A stretch of 64,000 nucleotides of DNA, from assembly GCA_910576815.1 (NCBI GenBank), contig CAJTKA010000015.1, positions 13,947 to 77,946 on the forward strand, written 5' to 3'. The DNA is from an uncultured Lachnospiraceae bacterium (GTDB lineage: Bacteria; Bacillota; Clostridia; Lachnospirales; Lachnospiraceae). Shown here in pieces: positions 7,042 to 14,997 of the stretch; positions within the stretch are counted from its first letter, which is position 1; every line of letters starts with the position of its first letter. Made by a program: the position numbers and the translations under genes. The notes under the pieces were generated by a model that was not told where the DNA came from, made no database searches, and saw only the letters and a list, made by a program, of their open reading frames with translations.

Positions 7042-8391
7042 ATGAACAGTAAAACAGAACAGCAGGCAAGAGAAGAAATCTTAAGTCTGGTAAAGCAATA
7101 TTGTGCCACCTATCATAATCGAAAGGAACCTTTTCGAGAGGGGCAGCGGATTCCATACGCCTCCCGAGTCTACGACAGTGCCGAAATGGTCAATTTGGTG
7201 GACTGTGCGCTGGAATTTTGGCTGACGGCGGGACGGTATACGGATGAATTTGAGCGAAAGATGGCGGAATATCTGGGCGTTAGATTCTGCTCGCTTGTCA
7301 ATTCCGGATCTTCGGCGAACCTTCTGGCGTTCATGGCACTGACTTCGCCGCTTTTGGGAGAACGGGCAATCAGGCGTGGCGACGAAGTGATCACGGTAGC
7401 GGCGGGGTTCCCGACAACGGTGGCGCCTATGATTCAGTTCGGTGCGGTGCCGGTGTTCGTAGATGTGACCATTCCGCAATACAACATCGACGTGACCATG
7501 CTGGAGGAGGCGTTATCGGAACGGACGAGGGCGGTCATGATTGCGCACACGTTGGGGAATCCTTTTGATCTGCAGGCGGTCAGCGCATTTTGTAAAAAAC
7601 ATGATCTGTGGCTGGTAGAAGACAACTGTGACGCTTTGGGCTCTGAATATATGATCGACGGCGTTTGGAAGCTGACGGGAACGATCGGAGATATTGGGAC
7701 TTCCAGCTTTTACCCGCCGCATCACATGACGATGGGAGAGGGCGGGGCGGTCTACACGGATAACCCGCTGCTGCATAAGTGCATCCGTTCTTTCAGAGAT
7801 TGGGGGCGTGACTGTGTGTGTCCGTCCGGGCATGACAATCTCTGCGGACATCGGTTTGACAGGCAGTACGGCGAACTGCCGCTGGGATATGATCACAAAT
7901 ATGTCTATTCTCATTTTGGATATAATTTAAAGGCTACGGATCTGCAGGCGGCGGTCGGCTGTGCACAGTTAGAAAAATTTCCTTCTTTTGTGGAGCGGAG
8001 ACGGCATAATTTTGACAGATTGAAAGCAGCACTGCTTGCGAATGAATCGGTGCAGGTCGAGGACAAGCTGATTTTGCCCGAAGCCTGTGAGCATTCCAAC
8101 CCGAGTTGGTTTGGGTTCCTGCTTACCTGCAGGGAGGGAGTCAGCCGGAGTCAGGTCGTGCAGTACTTGGAAAACCATGGGATTCAGACGCGGATGCTGT
8201 TTGCGGGCAATCTGACGAAACATCCCTGTTTCGATGAATTGAGAGCGAAAGGGGACGGCTATCGGATCGTGGGAGAGCTTGCGAACACGGATCGCATTAT
8301 GGAAGATACATTCTGGGTCGGCGTTTATCCTGGGATGACGGACGAGATGATCGATTATATGGCGAAGATGCTGATTGAGACAGTAAAATAG
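7042..8391 (+). CDS. rfbH: CDP-4-keto-6-deoxyglucose 3-dehydratase (E1, PLP and [2Fe-2S])
   Basis: A 449-residue enzyme of the aminotransferase fold that removes the C3 hydroxyl of CDP-4-keto-6-deoxyglucose. The usual PLP lysine is replaced by histidine in SSFYPPHHMTMGEGG (His227/His228), the hallmark of E1-type dehydratases. The [2Fe-2S] ligands are visible: Cys196 (EDNCDALG) and Cys258-x-Cys260-x7-Cys268, matching the C-X57-C-X-C-X7-C pattern of Yersinia E1 except that the first gap is 61 here. SGSSANLLAFMAL and YDHKYVYSHFGYNLKATDLQAA (split at 283-304) complete the family signature. AAGGAG lies 11 bases before the ATG. The reaction needs an electron-transfer partner (E3); no such reductase is seen in this window. 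Confidence 0.94.
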   Translation: MNSKTEQQAREEILSLVKQYCATYHNRKEPFREGQRIPYASRVYDSAEMVNLVDCALEFWLTAGRYTDEFERKMAEYLGVRFCSLVNSGSSANLLAFMALTSPLLGERAIRRGDEVITVAAGFPTTVAPMIQFGAVPVFVDVTIPQYNIDVTMLEEALSERTRAVMIAHTLGNPFDLQAVSAFCKKHDLWLVEDNCDALGSEYMIDGVWKLTGTIGDIGTSSFYPPHHMTMGEGGAVYTDNPLLHKCIRSFRDWGRDCVCPSGHDNLCGHRFDRQYGELPLGYDHKYVYSHFGYNLKATDLQAAVGCAQLEKFPSFVERRRHNFDRLKAALLANESVQVEDKLILPEACEHSNPSWFGFLLTCREGVSRSQVVQYLENHGIQTRMLFAGNLTKHPCFDELRAKGDGYRIVGELANTDRIMEDTFWVGVYPGMTDEMIDYMAKMLIETVK

Positions 8392-8466
8392 AAGGCGGTG
8401 CGTGATGGCGGCAGAGAAGAAGCAAGTATATGAAGCGCGGCTGTGAATGGCAGAAAGAGCAGGAAT

Positions 8467-9585
8467 ATGGTAAATACTGATTTTGGTTTGGACTTTTATC
8501 AAGGTAAAAAGGTGCTGGTCACAGGCCACACAGGGTTCAAGGGCACATGGATGTGTATGCTGCTTACACAGCTCGGCGCGCAGGTGACAGGCTATGCCCT
8601 TACGCCGCCTACGGAGCCGAGTGTATTTGTACTGAGTGGAATTGAGGATAAAATCAACTCCGTAACGGGAGATATCCGTGATCTTGCGCATTTGCAGCAG
8701 GTGTTTGACGAGACGCAGCCGGAGATTGTCATTCATATGGCGGCGCAGCCGATCGTCAGGGAATCTTATCGCAATCCGGTCTATACGTATGAGGTAAATG
8801 TCATGGGAACGGTCAATGTTCTGGAGTGTGTGCGTACCCATCCTTGCGTGCGCTCTTTTGTGAATGTGACGACCGACAAAGTATATCTGAATAAGGAATG
8901 GGCATGGGGATATCGGGAAAATGAGGAATTGAACGGTTATGATCCCTATTCGAACTCAAAGTCCTGCTCGGAACTGGTTACAAGCAGCTATAAAAACTCA
9001 TTTATGAATCCGATCGTCCGAAAAGAGGATGCTGAAAATCGACCGGCGGCTGTCTCTACCGCAAGGGCAGGCAATGTGATCGGCGGCGGTGATTTTGCGG
9101 CGGATCGAATCATTCCCGACTGTGTGCGTGCCGTTCTGTCAGGGCAGGAGATCATCGTCAGGAATCCGTATTCCATCAGACCTTATCAGCATGTTCTGGA
9201 GCCGGTGGCAGTATATCTGATGCTGGCGGCGAAACAGTATGAGGATCCTGTCTGCGCGGGTCCCTATAATGTCGGACCGGATGAAACGGACTGTTATACG
9301 ACGGGACAGATCGTGACGCTGTTTTGCGAGAAATGGAATCAGAGAACGGGGCAGCAGGCAGGCTGGAAAAACGAGTACGACGGCGGGCCTCACGAAGCAA
9401 ATTTTTTAAAGCTGGATTGCGCGAAGCTTAAAAGTGTATTTGGATGGAAACCGGTCTGGAATGTGGAAACGGCAATGGAAAAAATCGTGGAGTGGACGGT
9501 TGCCTATCGGGATGGCGGAGATATAACGGAGCTGATGAACAGGCAGATTCGGCAATTTTTGCAATTGAATGCATCGGGAAATTGA
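8467..9585 (+). CDS. rfbG: CDP-glucose 4,6-dehydratase
   Basis: An extended short-chain dehydrogenase of about 372 residues that converts CDP-glucose to CDP-4-keto-6-deoxyglucose, supplying RfbH. The NAD-binding loop reads VTGHTGFKGTWM, typical of this enzyme rather than of dTDP- or GDP-sugar dehydratases. HMAAQPIVRESYRNPVYTYE, FVNVTTDKVY and the catalytic YSNSK (in DPYSNSKSCSELV) follow, then ARAGNVIGGGDFAADRIIPD and RPYQHVLEP. A GTG at 8443 is in frame, but the ATG at 8467 gives the usual short N-terminus; neither has a strong ribosome site. It follows the rfbH gene by 75 bases in the same operon. Confidence 0.93.
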   Translation: MVNTDFGLDFYQGKKVLVTGHTGFKGTWMCMLLTQLGAQVTGYALTPPTEPSVFVLSGIEDKINSVTGDIRDLAHLQQVFDETQPEIVIHMAAQPIVRESYRNPVYTYEVNVMGTVNVLECVRTHPCVRSFVNVTTDKVYLNKEWAWGYRENEELNGYDPYSNSKSCSELVTSSYKNSFMNPIVRKEDAENRPAAVSTARAGNVIGGGDFAADRIIPDCVRAVLSGQEIIVRNPYSIRPYQHVLEPVAVYLMLAAKQYEDPVCAGPYNVGPDETDCYTTGQIVTLFCEKWNQRTGQQAGWKNEYDGGPHEANFLKLDCAKLKSVFGWKPVWNVETAMEKIVEWTVAYRDGGDITELMNRQIRQFLQLNASGN

Positions 9586-9651
9586 TTGTATTTTAGAATG
9601 GACAATGCTGGGAAGGAAAGATTGAAAATTAAGATTTTCAGTCGCGAGTAA

Positions 9652-11067
9652 ATGATGATAGAGAAGAAAAGAAAAGAAAACAGAGAGAGAATGGCGGTAA
9701 CTCCTGTCATAAGTTTGGGCAATAAGTGGAGGCAGGAGAGAGCGTTTGCTATTTTTCTTGTCATCACTGCTTTCCTGATGCTCGTCAGCATTGTCTGGGT
9801 ATATCATGTGAAAGTGTTAAATGCGCCCAAGGTATATTCTGACGGGTTTGGATATTATGCGTATCTGCCGGCGCTTCTGCGCGGGGATTTTTCGTTTGGA
9901 TTTATTGAAGCGGAAGGCTGGGAACATAGTCTGAAATTAATAGAGGCGGATGGCGGACCGGTCAATAAATATCCTGTTGGCGTTGCCATCATGGAAAGTC
10001 CGTTTTTCTTTGCGGCGCACCTGCTGTCGCTTCTTCGGGATACGCTTACGGGAAGTGCGACGGCGACCGGATACAGTAACCTTTACCAGTATATGGTGCT
10101 TTTTGGCGGCGTTTGCTATTGGGTGGCGGGAACGATCCTGCTTTATCAATTATTGACGGGATTTCTCGGCTTTTCCAAGAGGGTATCCCTGATCACCTGT
10201 GTGGTAATCACCTATGGGACGAATCTGTTTCATTATGCTTCCTATGACGCCTGCTTTTCTCACATATATTCTTATTTTTTATTTAATCTGTTTCTCTATT
10301 ACCTATGCTGGTATGAAGAAAGGCAGAAAGCAGGAGAAAATAAGATATGGCAGACCTGTATCTTTGGTTTTTTGGCAGGATTGATCTTCATGTGCCGCAA
10401 TACCAATATCTTATTTGTGCTGACCTATGTGTTTTATGGTGTTACTGATTGGAATACGCTGAAAGCGCGTATGGTCACGATCCTCAAGCCGGCACGGGCG
10501 GTTCCGATCATCCTGACGGGGGTCATCACGCTTTTTCCGCAGCTTTTCTATTGGCATGCGGCTACCGGAAATTGGTTCCTGTATTCTTATGGAGGAGAGT
10601 ATTTTGAATGGCTGGCGCCGCAGGTTGGCAATTTTTTGTTCAGCGTGAGAAAGGGACTTCTATTTTGGAGCCCGATTCTTATTTTGGCGCTGCCGGGAAT
10701 GGTGATCGCATATAAAAAGAAAGATAACCTTCATATCGGATTGACGGTGTTTCTCCTGCTGATCCTGTATGTGTCCAGCGCGTGGTGGATGTGGTATTAC
10801 GGGGGATCTTTCGGGCAGAGAGTGGCAGTTGATTTCCTATGCGTTTTTGCGATATTGATAGCTCGCGTGTTTGAAAGCTTGGAGAAGTGGCGGCAGCAGG
10901 GCGGGAGAAAAACCATGTATAAGACGATGGCTGTGGCAGTCTATGGCTTATGCGGGGTATGTATTGTGTGGAATTTGATCAGTATGCGGGCGTATTGGTA
11001 TCGTGTCCTTCCGCCGGACGGAGCGGACTGGAATACGATTCGGAATATTATGGGAATGATTCTGTAA
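9652..11067 (+). CDS. Polytopic GT-C-like membrane glycosyltransferase
   Basis: A protein of up to 471 residues with about 10 membrane helices and no cytosolic catalytic domain. The first external loop carries KVYSDGFGYYAYLPALL, an acidic Asp-Gly-Tyr-Tyr motif in the position where GT-C enzymes hold their catalytic Asp. The rest resembles uncharacterised membrane proteins of surface-glycan loci. GT-C enzymes take sugars from polyprenyl-phosphate donors on the outer face, which would fit the DPM1-like enzymes of this operon. Starts at 9652, 9655 and 9691 are possible; the first 12 residues are very basic and may not be translated. Acceptor and sugar are unknown. Confidence 0.7.
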   Translation: MMIEKKRKENRERMAVTPVISLGNKWRQERAFAIFLVITAFLMLVSIVWVYHVKVLNAPKVYSDGFGYYAYLPALLRGDFSFGFIEAEGWEHSLKLIEADGGPVNKYPVGVAIMESPFFFAAHLLSLLRDTLTGSATATGYSNLYQYMVLFGGVCYWVAGTILLYQLLTGFLGFSKRVSLITCVVITYGTNLFHYASYDACFSHIYSYFLFNLFLYYLCWYEERQKAGENKIWQTCIFGFLAGLIFMCRNTNILFVLTYVFYGVTDWNTLKARMVTILKPARAVPIILTGVITLFPQLFYWHAATGNWFLYSYGGEYFEWLAPQVGNFLFSVRKGLLFWSPILILALPGMVIAYKKKDNLHIGLTVFLLLILYVSSAWWMWYYGGSFGQRVAVDFLCVFAILIARVFESLEKWRQQGGRKTMYKTMAVAVYGLCGVCIVWNLISMRAYWYRVLPPDGADWNTIRNIMGMIL

Positions 11068-11096
11068 CTTTTTTGCAATTAACTATGGAGAATGAT

Positions 11097-13055
11097 ATGC
11101 TGCTTGCGAACATAGCGTTGTACGGTAATATTTTTTGGTATAAGAAGAGAAAATGCATAGAGGATACGGCTATCGGTTCTTATATGGAAGCCTGTTGTTT
11201 GTGGGTGTTGTTTCTTTTTACATTGACAGAAGGGTTGTCCGTGTTTCAAGCAGTGCGCTTTCGATTCCTTTTTGTGGCATGGGGCATTGCGGATGTTTTG
11301 CTGCTTGGCATGTTAGTAGTGCAGTGGCGGCGCGCGGGGCTTACGGCAGGCACGTTGCGGGAGACATGCAGACGCGTATGGTATGGGCTGAAAAAAGAGC
11401 CTTATTATGCAATTCTTCTGCTCATCGGAGCAACGGTGCTCTTTTTGGCTTTGGGTACCATTCCATACAACTGGGATTCCATGACCTATCATTTGCCGCG
11501 TATTGCTTACTGGAGACAGAACCGATCGATAGCGCATTATGCGACAAATTGTATCAGGCAGATATCCAGTCCGGTGCTGGCGGAGTTTGTCAATTTGCAT
11601 GTTTACATACTCTGTCGGGGACATGATTGGTTTTTTAATTTGCTGCAGGCATTTTCTTATATCACTAACGCGATTCTGGTGGGCGCCATCGCAAAAAAGC
11701 TTTCCTGTGACGGACGCTTCCGTTTTCTGGCGATGCTGTTATATATGACGATGCCAATTGCATTTGCGGAGGCAGTGACTACACAGGTTGATAATTTTGC
11801 GGCAGTCTGGCTGCTGTTTTTTGTGTATCGGCTGCTTGATTATGTGGATGGAAAAAAGAACATGCAGTTTAACCGAATCACGATTTTCAGGGTGGGAACC
11901 ATGGGCCTGAGTGTTGCCTGGGGCTATCTTGCAAAACCTTCCGTCTGTGTGGGAATGGTAGTTTTTGCATTCTGGCTGTTATTTGTCTGCATCAGGAGAA
12001 AAGACAGGATAAAAGATTTGGCGAAGATATTTGTCTGCGCTCTGCCGTGGGTGGCAGTGCCGATGGCGCCGGAAATTCTGCGGAACTTTAAGTCGTTTGA
12101 CGCCTACGCAAGCCCGAGCGCGGGCGCGACGCAGATCGTGGCAACGATGCAGCCGACTTATCTGTTTGTCAATATGTTAAAGAATATCTCCTTTAATATG
12201 CCAACGGCTTTTGTGAAGAACGGCGAGAAAATCTTTGCACAAATTGCTGTAAAAGCGGCTTCCTTCCTGAATGTGGAGCTGAACGCGGAGGCCATTTCGG
12301 AAAGGGGAGGGGTCTATTGGCTGCACAAGGCGGGAACTTACAACTGCGATGTAGCGGTGAATCCGACCGTGTTCTGGCTGTTCGTTTTTTGTGTTCTATG
12401 GACGCTTCTGCGGACAGGAAAAAATCGATGGGAAGATAAGGAGCGCGGCTATTTTGTGGCGGCGGCTCTGTCCTTTTTGATTTTTTGCGTGATACTGCGC
12501 TGGGAGCCTTGGGTGAGCAGATATATGATATCTTATCTGGCACTTATGTGTCCGCTGATTGCTGCAGCAATACGAAGGGGGACAACGGGAAAATGGGAGC
12601 ATCCGCTGCGCCTGTGTCTGATTGGTTTGATCAGCCTGCTCTGCGTCCTGCAGGCATGCAGTCTGTTTCAATATCATAATGATATTCGCAAGAGTAGCAA
12701 GGGCATGAGAGCCTATGGCTATTTTGCGGTACGTCCGGAGGAATTGGCTGTCTATGTGCCTCTGGTGGATGAGATCAGGTCCAAGCATTATGATGAGGTA
12801 GGGCTTAGGCTGTGCAAGGCGGATGATTTTGAATATCCGTTCTGGAAAATGCTGGACGGCTGCCGGTTGGAGCATGTGCTGGTAAAAAATAAATCGGCGA
12901 AGTACACGAATGAGAATTTTGTGCCGGACTGTGTGATTTGGTTTGGCCCGCTTCCGGAGGAAGCGATAACAATAGGGGACAGAACTTATTCAAAAATTAC
13001 AGAATATGGGAAGAATCAGTATTTGTTGGAGAGCGGAAAATCAAGCTGGTTGTAA
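11097..13055 (+). CDS. Large GT-C-like membrane glycosyltransferase
   Basis: A 652-residue polytopic protein with about 11 helices and a soluble C-terminal tail of roughly 110 residues. The first external loop contains IPYNWDSMTYHLPRIAYW, the Asp-x-x-x-Tyr-His motif of a GT-C-like family common in capsule and teichoic acid loci. The frame is open upstream into the preceding gene, but GGAGA six bases before the ATG at 11097 and the lack of a helix earlier support this start. It is separated from the previous gene by 29 bases. It probably adds a sugar to the lipid-linked glycan outside the membrane. Confidence 0.72.
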   Translation: MLLANIALYGNIFWYKKRKCIEDTAIGSYMEACCLWVLFLFTLTEGLSVFQAVRFRFLFVAWGIADVLLLGMLVVQWRRAGLTAGTLRETCRRVWYGLKKEPYYAILLLIGATVLFLALGTIPYNWDSMTYHLPRIAYWRQNRSIAHYATNCIRQISSPVLAEFVNLHVYILCRGHDWFFNLLQAFSYITNAILVGAIAKKLSCDGRFRFLAMLLYMTMPIAFAEAVTTQVDNFAAVWLLFFVYRLLDYVDGKKNMQFNRITIFRVGTMGLSVAWGYLAKPSVCVGMVVFAFWLLFVCIRRKDRIKDLAKIFVCALPWVAVPMAPEILRNFKSFDAYASPSAGATQIVATMQPTYLFVNMLKNISFNMPTAFVKNGEKIFAQIAVKAASFLNVELNAEAISERGGVYWLHKAGTYNCDVAVNPTVFWLFVFCVLWTLLRTGKNRWEDKERGYFVAAALSFLIFCVILRWEPWVSRYMISYLALMCPLIAAAIRRGTTGKWEHPLRLCLIGLISLLCVLQACSLFQYHNDIRKSSKGMRAYGYFAVRPEELAVYVPLVDEIRSKHYDEVGLRLCKADDFEYPFWKMLDGCRLEHVLVKNKSAKYTNENFVPDCVIWFGPLPEEAITIGDRTYSKITEYGKNQYLLESGKSSWL

Positions 13056-13078
13056 AATGAAATGTTATATGGTAGACT
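13050..13078 (+). promoter_or_regulatory. Possible internal promoter
   Basis: TTGTAA (13050-13055) and TAGACT (13073-13078) are 17 bases apart, beginning at the stop of the preceding gene and 55 bases before the next start. It would give separate expression of the last two genes of the operon. Moderate matches only. Confidence 0.33.
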
Positions 13079-13132
13079 ATTGTCTATATAGTTATTTGGG
13101 GACAGATCAATTGCAAAGGAGATTTTTCTCAC

Positions 13133-13828
13133 ATGAATACGGGAGCAGAGTCCAAAAAACTTTCAATCATCATACCTTGTTATAATGAAGAAAATCATAT
13201 TGCAACGATTGTGGAAAAAGTGCTGCAGTCGCCAATTGAGAATAAGGAAATCATTATTGTTGATGATTGCTCTACGGATCAAACCAGGAGTATTCTCAGG
13301 AATGAGATCGCGCCGCGCGTGAGCAGGATTATTTATCAGGAGGAGAACGGAGGAAAGGGAGCAGCGCTTCGGACAGGCTTTCAGGCCGCAACGGGGGATG
13401 TGGTGATCATTCAGGATGCCGATCTCGAATATGATCCGTTGGAGTATCCGCGAGTGGTCGATCCTATTTTCGAGGGAAAGGCGCGGGTTGTTTACGGCTC
13501 CAGATTTCTGAATCAGAAACGCAAGGGATATTTTGCCAACAGGATGGCAAACCGCGTTCTTACCATTTTTTCCAATTTTTTTACGCATCAAAAGCTAACG
13601 GATATGGAAACCTGCTATAAGGCATTTCGGCGGGAGATCATTCAGAGCATTGACATTCATGAAAATCGGTTTGGCTTTGAACCGGAAATAACGGCGAAAA
13701 TATCTAAGAAACGAATCAGGATACACGAAGTACCGATATCTTATTATCCCAGGACCAATGAGGAGGGGAAAAAGATCGGGTTTAAGGATGGATTGCGTGC
13801 GCTCTATGTGATTTGGAAATATCGTTAA
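13133..13828 (+). CDS. Family 2 glycosyltransferase, DPM1-like, soluble
   Basis: A 231-residue GT-A enzyme close to dolichol/polyprenyl-phosphate mannose or glucose synthases. SIIIPCYNEE (11-20), IIVDDCSTDQ (41-50), GKGAALRTGF and QDADLEYDP (94-102, metal DxD) are in order, then VVYGSRFL and METCYKAFRR. It has no membrane helices, unlike the other three DPM1-like enzymes in the window, so it would work as a peripheral protein. AAAGGAG lies 11 bases before the ATG. Its product would be a polyprenyl-phosphate sugar used by the GT-C proteins just upstream. Confidence 0.88.
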   Translation: MNTGAESKKLSIIIPCYNEENHIATIVEKVLQSPIENKEIIIVDDCSTDQTRSILRNEIAPRVSRIIYQEENGGKGAALRTGFQAATGDVVIIQDADLEYDPLEYPRVVDPIFEGKARVVYGSRFLNQKRKGYFANRMANRVLTIFSNFFTHQKLTDMETCYKAFRREIIQSIDIHENRFGFEPEITAKISKKRIRIHEVPISYYPRTNEEGKKIGFKDGLRALYVIWKYR

Positions 13829-13880
13829 AGAATGGACTGAGTGAGGGAAAAAGAATTCGGCGTGAGAGGATGGAAATAAG

Positions 13881-14810
13881 ATGAAAAGAGTATTGGTAAC
13901 CGGAGGGGCGGGATTTCTTGGCTCTCATTTGTGCGATCGGTTGATTGGAGAAGGAAACGATGTGATTTGTGTGGATAATCTCTTTACGGGCAGTAAAGAC
14001 AATATCAGACATCTTCTGTCGAATCCGTATTTTGAGTTTATTCGCCATGATATCACAGAGCCTTTATATGTAGAAGTGGATCAGATATATAATCTTGCCT
14101 GTCCCGCAAGTCCGGTGCATTATCAGTATAATCCCATTAAAACGGCTAAGACTAGTATCCATGGCGCTTTGAATATGCTGGGACTGGCAAAACGTGTAAA
14201 GGCGAGGATTCTTCAGGCCAGCACGTCAGAAGTTTATGGGGATCCCGAAGTGCACCCGCAGCCGGAAACTTATCGGGGCTGTGTAAACCCGATCGGACTC
14301 CGTTCCTGCTATGATGAGGGAAAGCGGATGGCGGAGACGCTCTTTTTTGATTATTACAGGCAGCACCAGGTTGATATTCGCGTGGTTCGGATCTTTAATA
14401 CATATGGTCCCAGAATGAATCAGAATGATGGAAGGGTGGTATCCAATTTTATTGTTCAGGCATTGAAAGGTCAGGATATCACGATTTATGGAGACGGAAT
14501 GCAGACCAGAAGTTTCTGCTATGTGGATGATCTGATTGACGGTGTGATTCGCATGATGAATTGCGAGGGCTTTGTCGGTCCTGTCAATATCGGAAATCCC
14601 GGAGAGTTTACCATGTTGGAACTGGCACAGAAGATTATTGCGATGACCGATTCAAAATCAAAGTTGGTTTTTGAGCCTTTGCCAAGTGATGATCCGACGC
14701 AGAGGCAGCCGGTCATTGATTTGGCGAAAGAAAAGCTGGGATGGAATCCGACGATCGATTTAAATGCAGGATTGGAAAAGACGATAGCATATTTCAAGAA
14801 AGTGATATGA
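13881..14810 (+). CDS. uxs: UDP-glucuronate decarboxylase (UDP-xylose synthase)
   Basis: A 309-residue extended SDR that oxidises and decarboxylates UDP-glucuronate to UDP-xylose. The NAD loop is TGGAGFLGSH (7-16), ASTSEVYGDPEVHPQPE holds the catalytic Ser/Thr and Glu, and SCYDEGKR (142-149) has the Tyr-x-x-x-Lys pair. YQYNPIKTAKTSIHGALNML and GCVNPIGLRS are highly characteristic of UXS. Its substrate is made by the Ugd gene at 30788 in the other operon of this window, so the two operons share a pathway. Last gene before the terminator at 14859. Confidence 0.94.
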   Translation: MKRVLVTGGAGFLGSHLCDRLIGEGNDVICVDNLFTGSKDNIRHLLSNPYFEFIRHDITEPLYVEVDQIYNLACPASPVHYQYNPIKTAKTSIHGALNMLGLAKRVKARILQASTSEVYGDPEVHPQPETYRGCVNPIGLRSCYDEGKRMAETLFFDYYRQHQVDIRVVRIFNTYGPRMNQNDGRVVSNFIVQALKGQDITIYGDGMQTRSFCYVDDLIDGVIRMMNCEGFVGPVNIGNPGEFTMLELAQKIIAMTDSKSKLVFEPLPSDDPTQRQPVIDLAKEKLGWNPTIDLNAGLEKTIAYFKKVI

Positions 14811-14858
14811 CAGGAATCCGTATTTGACATAAGATGTAGAATTTATAGAAATTTTAGG

Positions 14859-14896
14859 GAATTGGCACATATTTACTTGTGCCAATTCTCTTTTTT
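14859..14896 (+). terminator. Rho-independent terminator of the first glycan operon
   Basis: An 11-bp perfect stem (GAATTGGCACA at 14859-14869 with TGTGCCAATTC at 14878-14888), an 8-base loop and then TCTTTTTT. It closes the operon 48 bases after the UXS stop. Confidence 0.9.
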
Positions 14897-14897
14897 A

Positions 14898-14906
14898 TGC
14901 TATGAT
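14898..14906 (+). promoter_or_regulatory. Extended -10 promoter for the first giant surface protein
   Basis: TGCTATGAT (TGN plus TATGAT at 14901-14906) starts directly after the T-run of the terminator. A weak TTGTGC sits 18 bases upstream, inside the terminator stem. The leader to the start codon is about 85 bases with no clear fold. Confidence 0.5.
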
Positions 14907-14997
14907 GAAAAAGAATTTGGTAGACATAACTTTGCAACCATTATTATTTTGCATGGCTGCAATGAAGGGATATACCTGGTAAAGGATTGGTGATTGC

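Noticed and set aside
7969..8841. 290-codon minus-strand open frame
   Set aside because: It spans the end of rfbH and the start of rfbG on the opposite strand; those genes are clear and the antisense product is low in recognisable motifs.
10950..11096. Upstream extension of the GT-C-like gene into its neighbour
   Set aside because: It overlaps the end of the preceding gene, lacks a ribosome site and adds no family sequence; GGAGA marks 11097.
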